Assembly (NCBI GenBank): GCA_910574195.1
Contig: CAJTBF010000005.1
Location: forward strand, 179,188-243,187
Length of the DNA stretch: 64,000 nt
Direction of reading: 5' to 3'
Origin: Lachnospiraceae bacterium
GTDB taxonomy: Bacteria > Bacillota > Clostridia > Lachnospirales > Lachnospiraceae
This document shows positions 16,270-24,977 of this stretch, one piece after another. The notes under the pieces were generated by a model that was not told where the DNA came from, did no database searches, and saw nothing but the letters and a program-made list of their open reading frames with translations. The position numbers were made by a program, and so were the translations under genes. Within the stretch, counting starts at the first letter, position 1. Every line of letters starts with the position of its first letter.

Positions 16270-17298
16270 ATGAAAAAGAAGTTAGTTTCGTTATTTTTGG
16301 CAGGAGCTATGGTGGCGTCGATTTTGGCTGGCTGTGGAAATGTAAAAACGGACAGCGAGGCAGCGGCAGGTGATGACGGCGAAGCAGCAACTACCGAAGC
16401 GGCATCGGGAAAAGACGCTTATGCAGATGACATTAAGATCGGCTTTCTTCCGAACGTAATCGGGGATTCCTGTGCGGCTGCATGGGCAGAAGGTATGGAA
16501 GGTTATCTGAATAATTTTGCAAATGTTACGTTCAATGTATTTGACGGAAAGGCTTCTGTAGATACCGAGAACACCATTATGGAACAGATGATCAATGAGA
16601 AATATGATGCGATTATTCTCCAGGCTACGGATGCTGCTGGTCTTGCGGCTACTACGGATAAAGCAGAAGCAGCCGGAATCCCGGTTATTACATGTAATCT
16701 GGATGCGGATACAACGCACACAGGTCTGGTAGCAGCGGTAGATATTGAAGCTGGTGAGCAGATCGCAGAATATATCGGTGAGAGCCTTGGCGGTTCCGGA
16801 AAAGTGGTGATTATCTCTGCCACACCAGGAGCTACAAAAGGTGAGAACATTGATAAGGGATTTAAGGCAGTAATGGAAGAGAAATATGCAGGAATTGAGA
16901 TTCTTGACGAGCAGTCCGGCGAGTGGCTGACAGAGAATGCAAATACTGTTATGAATGATTTCCTTACAAAGTATTCCGAGATCGATGCAGTTCTGTGTCA
17001 CAATGATGCGATGGCAGAGGGCGCTGCTGAGGCTGTAAAAGCAGCAGGAAGAGAAATGCAGATCTGGGGTGTTGACGGAGAATCCAAGATGCTGGATTAC
17101 ATTGAGCAGGGCTTGTGTACAGGTACTATTTATACAGACTGCCAGAAGCAGGGAGCGGCATGTGCACAGTTTTGTATGTATGCGATTGGTTCCGGTATCA
17201 CAGCAAAGAATCTGAGTGCTACACCGATTGTAAAAATGTCTCCGATCGTTGTAACAAAAGACAACTTATCTGAAATTACAGAGGATATGCGCTGGTAA
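16270..17298 (+). CDS. Sugar ABC transporter substrate-binding lipoprotein
   Basis: 342 residues. A lipoprotein signal ends at LAGCG (Cys near residue 21), followed by an acidic Ala/Glu linker. The body is a type I periplasmic-binding fold of the ribose/galactose class (IGFLPNVIGDSCAAAW, later AILQATDAAGL and VLCHNDAMAEGA). It would bind a sugar or sugar derivative outside the membrane and hand it to the two permeases encoded downstream. ATG 16270 follows AAAGGAG by about 8 bp. A strong hairpin after it probably raises its level relative to the rest of the operon. Confidence 0.92.
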   Translation: MKKKLVSLFLAGAMVASILAGCGNVKTDSEAAAGDDGEAATTEAASGKDAYADDIKIGFLPNVIGDSCAAAWAEGMEGYLNNFANVTFNVFDGKASVDTENTIMEQMINEKYDAIILQATDAAGLAATTDKAEAAGIPVITCNLDADTTHTGLVAAVDIEAGEQIAEYIGESLGGSGKVVIISATPGATKGENIDKGFKAVMEEKYAGIEILDEQSGEWLTENANTVMNDFLTKYSEIDAVLCHNDAMAEGAAEAVKAAGREMQIWGVDGESKMLDYIEQGLCTGTIYTDCQKQGAACAQFCMYAIGSGITAKNLSATPIVKMSPIVVTKDNLSEITEDMRW

Positions 17299-17316
17299 TT
17301 TTATAGGAAAAAAGGG

Positions 17317-17357
17317 CGATATCAGAAGGGAGTGGTATCCCTTCTGATATCGTATTC
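17317..17357 (+). terminator. Strong hairpin after binding-protein gene
   Basis: CGATATCAGAAGGG (17317-17330) pairs perfectly with CCCTTCTGATATCG (17339-17352), 14 bp with an 8-nt loop, followed by TATTCTTTTT. It probably acts as a partial terminator or 3' stabiliser, a common way to make more binding protein than membrane components. Confidence 0.75.
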
Positions 17358-17485
17358 TTTTTGGGCGGATTTTGTTTCATACATCATATAGAGATATCCG
17401 GGCATGTTATGTATGCTGTTTTTTGAAGACGAATAGTTTGTGCCCGAAGAGAAAGAAACCCCGCATATTTAGGAGGATAAAAACT

Positions 17486-18487
17486 ATGAGACAAGAAAAC
17501 ATGCGTCGATTAATTTCCGTTGCATCGCTGGTTGTTCTGGCGTTGGTATTTGGTTTTACCAGTAGTGGTTTTTTTACGGCGACGAATATTTTGAGTATTT
17601 TACGTGAATGTGCAATTACAGGTATTATTGCAATTGGTGTTTCTTTTGTAATCATTACTGCTGGAATTGACTTGTCGACAGGTGCCGCGGTGGGATTTGT
17701 CAGCATGTTATGCGCGAATTTTTTGTATTATTACGCGCTTCCGGCAGAACTTATCATGCTCATTTCAATTTTGGCCGGAACATTGTGCGGTGTATTGAAT
17801 GGATTCATTGTTACAAAACTCCGTGTACCGGAATTTATTGCTACATTGTCCACACAGTATTTGTTCCGTTCCATGGTATTTGTGTTTGCCATTCGGGAGT
17901 CCGGTGTAATTACGAATAAAAAGATAACAGATCCTGGAATCCTGATTATGGGTGGAAGCATCAATGGGATTTATCTGGTAACAATTACGTTTTTTGCTCT
18001 TGCGATTGTCGGACAGCTTATTTTGAAAAAGACAAAACTTGGAACATATATTTATGCGACGGGTTCGAACAGAAAATCGGCGGATTTGTCAGGAATTAAT
18101 ACGGATAAGGTACGGTGGACCGTATTTATTATTACAGGTTTTCTGTGCGGGATTGCTGCAATTTTTGAGATCGGGCGAATCGGAAGCGCAACTACAGATT
18201 TAGGAACCGGGCTGGAGTTTGAGGTAATTGCTGCGGTTGTAATCGGAGGATGCGCGTTTTCCGGAGGACGTGGAGATATCTTCGGAACAGCGGTAGGTGC
18301 CATCTTTATGGCGGTGCTGCAGAATGGAATTCTGAAATATAATCTGCCGACAGCGGCTCAATTGATTATTAAAGGTGTTGTCATAGTGATTATGATTGTG
18401 TTCGATTCGGTATACAATCAATATATGCAGAAACGGATACAGCAGAAGTCGAATCAGGATACACAGATGGCAGGAGGTGAAGCGTAA
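17486..18487 (+). CDS. ABC transporter permease (RbsC type)
   Basis: 333 residues with about nine to ten membrane segments. The family motif GIDLSTGAAVGFVSM near residue 55 and VIGGCAFSGGRGDIFGTAVGA near residue 250 (the ATPase-contact region) are typical of BPD_transp_2 permeases. ATG 17486 has AGGAGG 8 bp upstream; the frame upstream is open but without a ribosome site. Its stop overlaps the ATPase start by one base (TAATG). It probably forms a heterodimer with the second permease at 19991. Confidence 0.92.
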   Translation: MRQENMRRLISVASLVVLALVFGFTSSGFFTATNILSILRECAITGIIAIGVSFVIITAGIDLSTGAAVGFVSMLCANFLYYYALPAELIMLISILAGTLCGVLNGFIVTKLRVPEFIATLSTQYLFRSMVFVFAIRESGVITNKKITDPGILIMGGSINGIYLVTITFFALAIVGQLILKKTKLGTYIYATGSNRKSADLSGINTDKVRWTVFIITGFLCGIAAIFEIGRIGSATTDLGTGLEFEVIAAVVIGGCAFSGGRGDIFGTAVGAIFMAVLQNGILKYNLPTAAQLIIKGVVIVIMIVFDSVYNQYMQKRIQQKSNQDTQMAGGEA

Positions 18488-19998
18488 TGGCAGCATTGCT
18501 GGAAATGAAAGAGATTGAAAAGAGCTTCAATGGTTCTCCTGTATTGAAAAAAGTTGATTTTTCTGTAGAACCGGGAGAGGTACATGCCCTGATGGGAGAA
18601 AATGGTGCCGGAAAGTCTACTTTGATTAAAATTTTGACGGGGATCTATCCGAAAGACGGAGGACAGATTTACTGGAATGGGAATCCGGTTACGGTGGACA
18701 ATCGGAAAGACGCTGCCAGTCTGGGAATCGGAGTTATTTATCAGGAATTGAGTCTGATTCCGACATTGACGGTGATGCAGAATGTGATGCTGGGAAAAGA
18801 GCAGAGTAAACTTGGTTTTGTCAATGCAAAAAAGATGAAGCAGAAAGTGACAGAACTGATTGAAAAATACGGATTTGCCGTTAAAGCGGATGAGGTGGTA
18901 GAAACACTGACGATTGCGCAGAGGCAGACGGTCGAGATCTTAAAGGCGCTGAGCGAGGAATCAAAACTAATCATTATGGATGAGCCTACGGCATCTTTAA
19001 GTGCCAAAGAATCCGACGCGCTGTTTGACATTATTGAGCAGCTTCGGAAAGATGGAGTAAGCGTCATCTATATTTCCCATCGTCTGGAGGAGGTATATCG
19101 TCTTTCCGATCGTCTGACGGTACTTCGGGACGGAGAGACAGAAGCGGTATTGACGAAGGAACAGATTAATCCTGCCGATGTGGTACGGTTGATGATTGGG
19201 AAAGAGCTGAGTGAGGCAACCGCTTCCAACAGTCTTAGAAAATCAGATGCCCCTGTCCGGTTGAAAGTAGATGGTCTCACCAAAAAGGGTGTGTTCCATA
19301 ATATCGGTTTCGAAATCCATGAAGGTGAGATTGTAGGATTTGCCGGATTGGTAGGTGCAGGGAGAACGGAAGTGATGCGCTGTATTTATGGTGCAGATCC
19401 CTACGATGCAGGTACAGTGGAATTTGAAGGAAAACCGTTATCGAAACAAATTACGAAGAATATCGGGATTGGATTTGGTTTTGTACCGGAGGACCGCCGG
19501 AATCAGGGATTTACTCCTCTTCTTTCTATTGAGAAAAATGTGGCTTTAACAAACTATGATACGCTTGCAAAAAATGGCTTTGTAAAAGCGGCGGCTGAGA
19601 AGAAACTGGGAGTTGATATGGTAGAGCGGCTTGCAATCAAACCGGGGGATTCCCAGATCCCGGTAGGCAATCTTTCCGGAGGAAATCAGCAAAAAGCGGT
19701 TCTTGCAAAATGGCTGAGCCGTGATCTAAAGCTCCTGATCATTGACGAACCGACTGCCGGAATTGATATCGGAGCAAAAGATGAGATTTACAAAATTCTG
19801 GAGAAATTGGCGGAAAACGGGACTTCCGTTATTATGGTTTCGTCGGATCTTCAAGAATTACTCCGAGTTTCCCAACGAATTATTGTCATGAGAAAAGGAG
19901 AGGTTTTCACAGAGTTTTCTTCCGGCAGAATTACACAGGAAGACGTTCTGATGGCAGAATCGGGAATTCTGACAAAGGAAGGTGAAGCAGATGAATAA
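18487..19998 (+). CDS. Sugar ABC transporter ATPase with two nucleotide-binding domains (RbsA type)
   Basis: 503 residues. The first domain has Walker A GENGAGKST (~residue 39) and Walker B LIIMDEPTASL. The second has a degenerate Walker A-like GLVGAGRTEVM and the signature NLSGGNQQKAVLAKWL before LLIIDEPTAGID. This tandem form powers ribose-, galactose- and xylose-type importers. It overlaps the first permease by one base and the second by eight. It presumably energises uptake of the substrate for the catabolic genes nearby. Confidence 0.95.
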   Translation: MAALLEMKEIEKSFNGSPVLKKVDFSVEPGEVHALMGENGAGKSTLIKILTGIYPKDGGQIYWNGNPVTVDNRKDAASLGIGVIYQELSLIPTLTVMQNVMLGKEQSKLGFVNAKKMKQKVTELIEKYGFAVKADEVVETLTIAQRQTVEILKALSEESKLIIMDEPTASLSAKESDALFDIIEQLRKDGVSVIYISHRLEEVYRLSDRLTVLRDGETEAVLTKEQINPADVVRLMIGKELSEATASNSLRKSDAPVRLKVDGLTKKGVFHNIGFEIHEGEIVGFAGLVGAGRTEVMRCIYGADPYDAGTVEFEGKPLSKQITKNIGIGFGFVPEDRRNQGFTPLLSIEKNVALTNYDTLAKNGFVKAAAEKKLGVDMVERLAIKPGDSQIPVGNLSGGNQQKAVLAKWLSRDLKLLIIDEPTAGIDIGAKDEIYKILEKLAENGTSVIMVSSDLQELLRVSQRIIVMRKGEVFTEFSSGRITQEDVLMAESGILTKEGEADE

Positions 19999-21001
19999 GA
20001 AAATGGATATAAAAACAATATTTGGTAAATCACAGAGACTGTGGATTCTGGTCGCCGTAATGCTTGTGCTTACGGTTCTCCAGCCGGGGGTATTTTTAAC
20101 GGCAGCCAATATGAAGAGTATTCTGTTGTCCATTTCTGTGTACGGAATTATGGTCTGCGGAACAATCTTTCCAATTCTTCTGGGAGGAATTGATCTTTCT
20201 GTTGGTGCGGTAGCAGCCGCAGCCGGTGCATTCACGGTTACCTGGATTGTAGATCATGGTTTTACAAATGGCGCGGTAGTTGTTGGTGTTCTTGGCGGCC
20301 TTCTTCTTGGGGCAATCGTTGGTGTTGTTCATGGAGTGATTGTAACACGCTTTGCAGTACCGCCGTTTTTGATTACACTGGCGACACAGAATATTGTATA
20401 CGGCGTTGCACAGCTTTTGACAGAAAATAACGTGATCGCGTGTATGGAGCCGGCTTCTTTTGCTTTTTTAGGAGGAGGAAGACTGTTGGAAATTCCATTT
20501 TCCATCTGGATCATGTTTTTTATGGCAATCCTGTCTTACATTATCCTGAATAAAACAGTATTTGGACGGAACGTATATGCCGTAGGCGGGAATGCCGAGG
20601 CATGCCGTTTGTCCGGTGTGAGAAGCCGGATGGTCATCATTTTATCCTATGTGGCTTCCGGGCTGACGGCAGCGCTTTCCGGAATTGTGCTTGCAAGTAT
20701 GAATCGTCAGGCCATTGCCAAGGCGGCACAGGGATATGATAATTATGTATTGACGGCCCTGGTTGTCGGCGGAGCGTCCCTGATGGGTGGAGAAGGTTCG
20801 ATTCTTGGCGCCGTATGGGGGGCGTTTCTGGTAGGTGTGATCTCCAATGGACTTCGTCTGGTAGGAGTGGCCTCAGATTATCATGGAATTGTGAAATGCA
20901 TCGTAATCGTGGCAGCAGTGGCACTGGATGCTCATGTAAGATATAAGAAGAGCGGTCTGCAAAAGAGCAGTTCTCTATTTAGGAAGAAAGAAAAGGCATA
21001 A
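19991..21001 (+). CDS. ABC transporter permease, second subunit (RbsC type)
   Basis: 336 residues, about nine to ten membrane segments. Contains GGIDLSVGAVAAAAGAF near residue 65 and VVGGASLMGGEGSILGAVWGA near residue 255, paralogous to motifs in the permease at 17486. ATG 19991 is preferred (GGAAGG about 8 bp upstream); GTG 19982 is too close to that site. The gene overlaps the ATPase stop by 8 bp. The amidohydrolase start follows 1 bp after its stop, so they are one transcript. Confidence 0.92.
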   Translation: MNKKMDIKTIFGKSQRLWILVAVMLVLTVLQPGVFLTAANMKSILLSISVYGIMVCGTIFPILLGGIDLSVGAVAAAAGAFTVTWIVDHGFTNGAVVVGVLGGLLLGAIVGVVHGVIVTRFAVPPFLITLATQNIVYGVAQLLTENNVIACMEPASFAFLGGGRLLEIPFSIWIMFFMAILSYIILNKTVFGRNVYAVGGNAEACRLSGVRSRMVIILSYVASGLTAALSGIVLASMNRQAIAKAAQGYDNYVLTALVVGGASLMGGEGSILGAVWGAFLVGVISNGLRLVGVASDYHGIVKCIVIVAAVALDAHVRYKKSGLQKSSSLFRKKEKA

Positions 21002-21002
21002 G

Positions 21003-21935
21003 ATGATGAAGAAGATTGATGTACATGTACATGTATTTGGGATACTGAAGGGGTTTCGAGGGGAAGGAGAACTGTATCCGCTTGGAGGCGGAAGAGCCAG
21101 ATGGGCGAACGGACAGACAGTGGATATGATTCCTCCGGATCTGGGTGATAAAGCATTTGAGACGGAGACCTGTTACAGATTTTTGAAGGAGAAAGGTGTG
21201 GAAAAAGCAGTTCTTCTTCAGGGAAGTTTTTATGGGATCGACAATGAATATACAGCGTTGGCTGTGAAAAATCATCCGGATATGTTTATCGGGGCGGGAT
21301 CTTATGATCCATTTACACGATATGCAGATCAGATTTATGACAGACTGACGAAGGAGCTGGGATTCCGGATTTTAAAATTTGAAACCAGCAGCGGCGGCGG
21401 GTTCATGTCTTACCATCCTGTTTTTGATATTGCCGAAGTTTTTTCACCTATTGCAGCAAAATGTGCACAGAATGGGCAGGTTCTTGTACTGGACATCGGA
21501 AGTCCGGGAATGGAAAGCTTTCAGCCCGAGTCAGTGAAAAAGCTGGCGGTTACCTGGCCGGAGCTTAAGATTGTAGTTTGTCACCTTTTTGCCGCAACGC
21601 GAAAGGATGCGGAAGAGAAACAGTTTGAAGAGCTGAAAAAAAGTTTTCAGATGCTTGCGCTTCCCAATGTATATTTTGATCTTGCGGCGGTACCGTTTAA
21701 TGTATGGCCGGAAGAGTATCCTTACCCCACAGGACTTCGTTTCATCCGTACTGCAAAGGAGATTGTGGGAGTCGGAAAGCTGATGTGGGGAACGGATCTT
21801 CCTTCCGTGCTTTTTAAAAGTTCCTATGAACAGCTTTCAGATTATATTATACAGAGCGGTTTCTTTACCGAACCGGAACTGGAACAGATTTTTTATAAAA
21901 ATGCATTAGAGGTGTATCCTTTTGATGTCAAATAG
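21003..21935 (+). CDS. Amidohydrolase-2 family hydrolase
   Basis: 310 residues. The metal site is seen as DVHVHVFG at the N-terminus (HxH), a His in VVCHLFA near residue 198, and Asp in WGTDLPS near residue 260. The PF04909 family includes lactonases of sugar acids (rhamnono-, fucono-, galactono-lactonases) and decarboxylases. Sitting in a sugar-acid operon after an importer, a lactonase role is a fair inference. The start ATGATG at 21003 lies one base after the permease stop. The stop overlaps the MFS gene by 11 bp. Confidence 0.75.
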   Translation: MMKKIDVHVHVFGILKGFRGEGELYPLGGGRARWANGQTVDMIPPDLGDKAFETETCYRFLKEKGVEKAVLLQGSFYGIDNEYTALAVKNHPDMFIGAGSYDPFTRYADQIYDRLTKELGFRILKFETSSGGGFMSYHPVFDIAEVFSPIAAKCAQNGQVLVLDIGSPGMESFQPESVKKLAVTWPELKIVVCHLFAATRKDAEEKQFEELKKSFQMLALPNVYFDLAAVPFNVWPEEYPYPTGLRFIRTAKEIVGVGKLMWGTDLPSVLFKSSYEQLSDYIIQSGFFTEPELEQIFYKNALEVYPFDVK

Positions 21936-23127
21936 AAAACGACAGATGAATTTATTACTGGTGATCGTATGCCTGTTTTGGTTTGGACAATATGTATATA
22001 TTCCTTACCAGACGACCTATCTGTTAAGTATCGGTGTACCGTCCGGAATTACAGGACTCATCATCGGTGCATACGGACTTGTGCAGATTTTTTTCCGGAT
22101 ACCGGCGGGAATACTGGCGGATACCGGAAGCGGGCATAAAAAAATGATCATGGCAGGCGTTTGTTGTGTATCCGCAGCATCCTTATTTAGGGTGCTGCTT
22201 CCAGATGCACAGGGATTTTTTGTGGCGAATCTTTTTTCAGGGCTTGGAGCCTCCGCGTGGATTTCCTATATGGTTTTTTATATGCAGCTTGGAAAAGACG
22301 CCATTCAGGCAGCAACGGGGAAAATCATGGCGGCCAATAATACCGGGGTATTCCTGGGCTTTGTAACCAGTTCCCTTTTATATGAAAGAATGGGGATGAC
22401 GATGATCTGTCTCTTCAGTGTCGTTGCAGGGGCGATCGGGATCGCGCTGGTATTTGGAATCCGGGAGGAAAGGCCAGAAAAACGCTCCTTTACAGCGCAG
22501 GAATGGAGAGGAATATTTACATATCGCAGATTGTTGTTTTTCTCTGTATTAGCTATGCTGCAGCAGGGAGTTCAGATGGCGACCTGTATGTCTTTTACCA
22601 TTCAGGCGGTAAAGGAATTGGGAGCGACATCGGTACAGAGTGGCATAGCGTCCATCGTATATATTGTGATGGCAGTGGCATTTTCTCTTTTATCCGGGAG
22701 TTCGTTTTTTGTAAAATCGGGCTCAAATCGGGTGATACCGGCGGGAATTGTTTGTCAGATGGTATATTGTATTTTGGTGCCGGCTGCGTCGAATGTGTAC
22801 GAGATTTATGGCTGTCAGGTTTTGGCGGCCGCTGCAATGGGATTTCTGTTCACTTCTCTGACCAGCGAAAGTATGAAAGGAGTACCGGACCATTTTTATT
22901 CGACGGCGATGGGAATTTTCCAGTCCGTGTATGCCGTTGGGATGACGGCATTTCCGATCTTGACAGGATATATCAGAGGAAAGTTCGGGCTTGCGGGAGG
23001 ATATTACTTTATGGCGGCAATGCTTGGGCTGGGACTGATCGGATATTTTGTTGGGAAAAAGAAAATCCTGGATTTAGAAAATGATAGATTTTTTGTTTTG
23101 AATCATTGTCATACAGTTATGAAATAG
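21925..23127 (+). CDS. MFS transporter
   Basis: 400 residues with about twelve membrane segments. The loop RIPAGILADTGSGHKKM between helices 2 and 3 is the MFS motif A region. It is most like drug/sugar efflux-type MFS carriers; the substrate is not predictable. ATG 21925 overlaps the amidohydrolase end by 11 bp, with GAGG about 11 bp upstream. Having both an ABC importer and an MFS carrier in one operon suggests uptake of two related compounds, or export of a by-product. Confidence 0.85.
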   Translation: MSNRKRQMNLLLVIVCLFWFGQYVYIPYQTTYLLSIGVPSGITGLIIGAYGLVQIFFRIPAGILADTGSGHKKMIMAGVCCVSAASLFRVLLPDAQGFFVANLFSGLGASAWISYMVFYMQLGKDAIQAATGKIMAANNTGVFLGFVTSSLLYERMGMTMICLFSVVAGAIGIALVFGIREERPEKRSFTAQEWRGIFTYRRLLFFSVLAMLQQGVQMATCMSFTIQAVKELGATSVQSGIASIVYIVMAVAFSLLSGSSFFVKSGSNRVIPAGIVCQMVYCILVPAASNVYEIYGCQVLAAAAMGFLFTSLTSESMKGVPDHFYSTAMGIFQSVYAVGMTAFPILTGYIRGKFGLAGGYYFMAAMLGLGLIGYFVGKKKILDLENDRFFVLNHCHTVMK

Positions 23128-23145
23128 CGATTGGGAGGTAGAACC

Positions 23146-23928
23146 ATGAAATTTATGGATAAGCTGGCATGCTGCCGGCCGGAACCAGGAGAAATAGGGA
23201 TCTTTTGGTTGGGGCAGGCAGGATTTTTATTGAAGAACAGCAAAGGTGAAATTTTAGCAATTGATCCGTATCTTTCGGATGCAGTGGAACGGATTTGTGG
23301 ATTAAAAAGAATGATGATGGCAGTGATGGAACCGGAGGAATTGAATCCGGACTATGTTCTGATCAGTCATCATGATGAAGACCATCTGGATATGGATGTG
23401 ATTCCGGATATCCTGAAACGGAATCCGGACACGAAACTTCTGGGACCTTCCACAGTATATCGGATGTGCAGGAATGCGGGAATTAATCAAGGGCAGCTTA
23501 TAGAATTTAATGAAGGAGAGAAAACGGTCTGCGGCGGGTATGAAATGGAAGCAGTATTCGCAGATCACGGAGACCATGCACCAGATGCGATCGGTATGCT
23601 GGTCAGAACGGAAGGACATCTTCTTTATTTTTCCGGAGATACCTCTTATCAGTGTGAACGGATGAAGTATGCAGCGGATCAGGATATAGATATTCTGGTA
23701 GTTCCGATTAATGGTGAGTATGGGAATATGAATGCCTGTGAGGCGGTGGATCTTGTAAATCTGACAAAACCAAAACTCACAATTCCCAGTCATTTCTGGA
23801 CATTCATCCGGCATGGGGGAGAACCATACCTTTTTGACAGAGAGATGCGCCTGGAAGCGCCGGATATGAAATTTTATTTTATGTGTCAGGGGGAAATGCT
23901 TCTTTGGAACGGCAAAAGGAATAAATAA
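23146..23928 (+). CDS. MBL-fold metallohydrolase, UlaG-like
   Basis: 260 residues. The metallo-beta-lactamase motif appears as ISHHDEDHLD (~residues 73-82), then a His in ADHGDHAPD, Asp in YFSGDTSY and His in PSHFWTF. The fold and size match UlaG (L-ascorbate-6-phosphate lactonase) and related RomA-type enzymes, so hydrolysis of a sugar lactone or phosphate is possible. ATG 23146 follows GGGAGG by 7 bp; the upstream codon at 23131 lies before that site. It is the last gene of the plus-strand operon, ending at a bidirectional terminator. Confidence 0.8.
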   Translation: MKFMDKLACCRPEPGEIGIFWLGQAGFLLKNSKGEILAIDPYLSDAVERICGLKRMMMAVMEPEELNPDYVLISHHDEDHLDMDVIPDILKRNPDTKLLGPSTVYRMCRNAGINQGQLIEFNEGEKTVCGGYEMEAVFADHGDHAPDAIGMLVRTEGHLLYFSGDTSYQCERMKYAADQDIDILVVPINGEYGNMNACEAVDLVNLTKPKLTIPSHFWTFIRHGGEPYLFDREMRLEAPDMKFYFMCQGEMLLWNGKRNK

Positions 23929-23972
23929 GTGGTACAGTTGTATGACTGTTTATTTTGTGCGGCAGCAGCGAA

Positions 23973-24012
23973 AAAGGGATATCCCCTTTCTTTTACAGAG
24001 GGATATCCCTTT
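23973..24012. terminator. Bidirectional terminator between convergent genes
   Basis: AAAGGGATATCCC (23973-23985) pairs with GGGATATCCCTTT (24000-24012). The right arm lies inside the last codons of the minus-strand gntR gene. Each arm is nearly self-complementary as well, so two alternative folds exist. Confidence 0.7.
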
Positions 24013-24646
24013 CCTCCAAAATGGCTTCGAGAGCAGCCTGTTTGGAGCAGACCAGATGCTTTCGCATCGCTTCGGCAGCTTCCGCCCATTTTTTTTGGAT
24101 ACATGCGTCAATAATCTCAAAATGCTCAATTTGGGTCTGCGCAATACGCGCCTCGCTTTTTACGCCTGAGAGAATCCGCAGCCGGCAGTCCTGATTAAAA
24201 ACCCGTTCATACATGTTCAGGAGATATTCGTTTCCTGTTGCATCCATAAATTCCTGATGGAATTCATTGTCGATTTCATAAAAGGGATTCATATTATTTT
24301 GAGTGCTTTTTTTCCCAAAAATGTTATGATAGTATTGAAGCCGCTCCTCCGGAATCTTCTTCGCGTAATTTTCAACTGCATATGGCTCCAGCAGCATTCT
24401 TGCTTCGTGGATCATATTAATCTCCCGGATAGAAAGCGGTGCCACCATGATTCCCTTTTTCGGCAGAATCTGGATCAGATTCTCCTGTTCCAGCCTGCTG
24501 AGCGCGTCACGGACCGGAGTCCGGCTGGCATGTACCTCTTCCCTTAGTTTTTCTTCATTTAACAGTGTATTCGGTAGATATTCGCAGGAAATAATTTTAT
24601 TCTTGATAATATGATATGCCCGTTGCTTTAGTGTTTCCTTTGCCAT
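23993..24646 (-). CDS. GntR-family regulator, FCD subfamily (second)
   Basis: 217 residues. The winged helix is at ~5-70 with LREEVHASRTPVRDALSRLEQENL and the following wing. The FCD domain (~75-205) shows EIDNEFHQEFMDATGN and two later metal-ligand-type His. It is diverged from the first GntR regulator at 15228, so it probably senses a different acid. The divergent LarA-like gene starts 331 bp away, with several dyads in between. Its last codons form part of the terminator shared with the UlaG-like gene. Confidence 0.9.
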   Translation of the reverse strand: MAKETLKQRAYHIIKNKIISCEYLPNTLLNEEKLREEVHASRTPVRDALSRLEQENLIQILPKKGIMVAPLSIREINMIHEARMLLEPYAVENYAKKIPEERLQYYHNIFGKKSTQNNMNPFYEIDNEFHQEFMDATGNEYLLNMYERVFNQDCRLRILSGVKSEARIAQTQIEHFEIIDACIQKKWAEAAEAMRKHLVCSKQAALEAILEERDIPL

Positions 24647-24733
24647 CTCGCATTCACCCTATTCTGGAATGTATCTGGGAAATTATTTCATAATTTTCAG
24701 ACGCATTCTATATTATTGGAGTTCGTTTGTTAT

Positions 24734-24952
24734 TGTGCCAAATGACACACTATTTATAGTATACAACAAGTTTACACGTATCTGCAAGCAATTTGCGATT
24801 AATTTAACAATTATTTTCATCAAAATTTTTGAGTTCCTTTTTTGAGCATTTTTACCAAATTTTGAAAAGAAATATAGTGCATATATCTAAAATTTATTTA
24901 ACTTATCCAAAAGAATTGAAAAAAAAAACATTGTATAATATAATGTATACAA
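24734..24952. promoter_or_regulatory. Operator candidates between gntR and the larA-like gene
   Basis: TGTGCCA (24734-24740) and TGACACA (24743-24749) make a 16-bp palindrome of the TGTGNCA type. GTATACAA occurs at 24759-24766 and 24945-24952; the latter is in dyad with TTGTATAA (24931-24938), about 25 bp before the larA-like start. FCD GntR proteins usually bind such short dyads. Otherwise 24647-24977 is AT-rich with no gene. Confidence 0.5.
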
Positions 24953-24977
24953 TAAGGAATACAATAAGGAGAAAATT

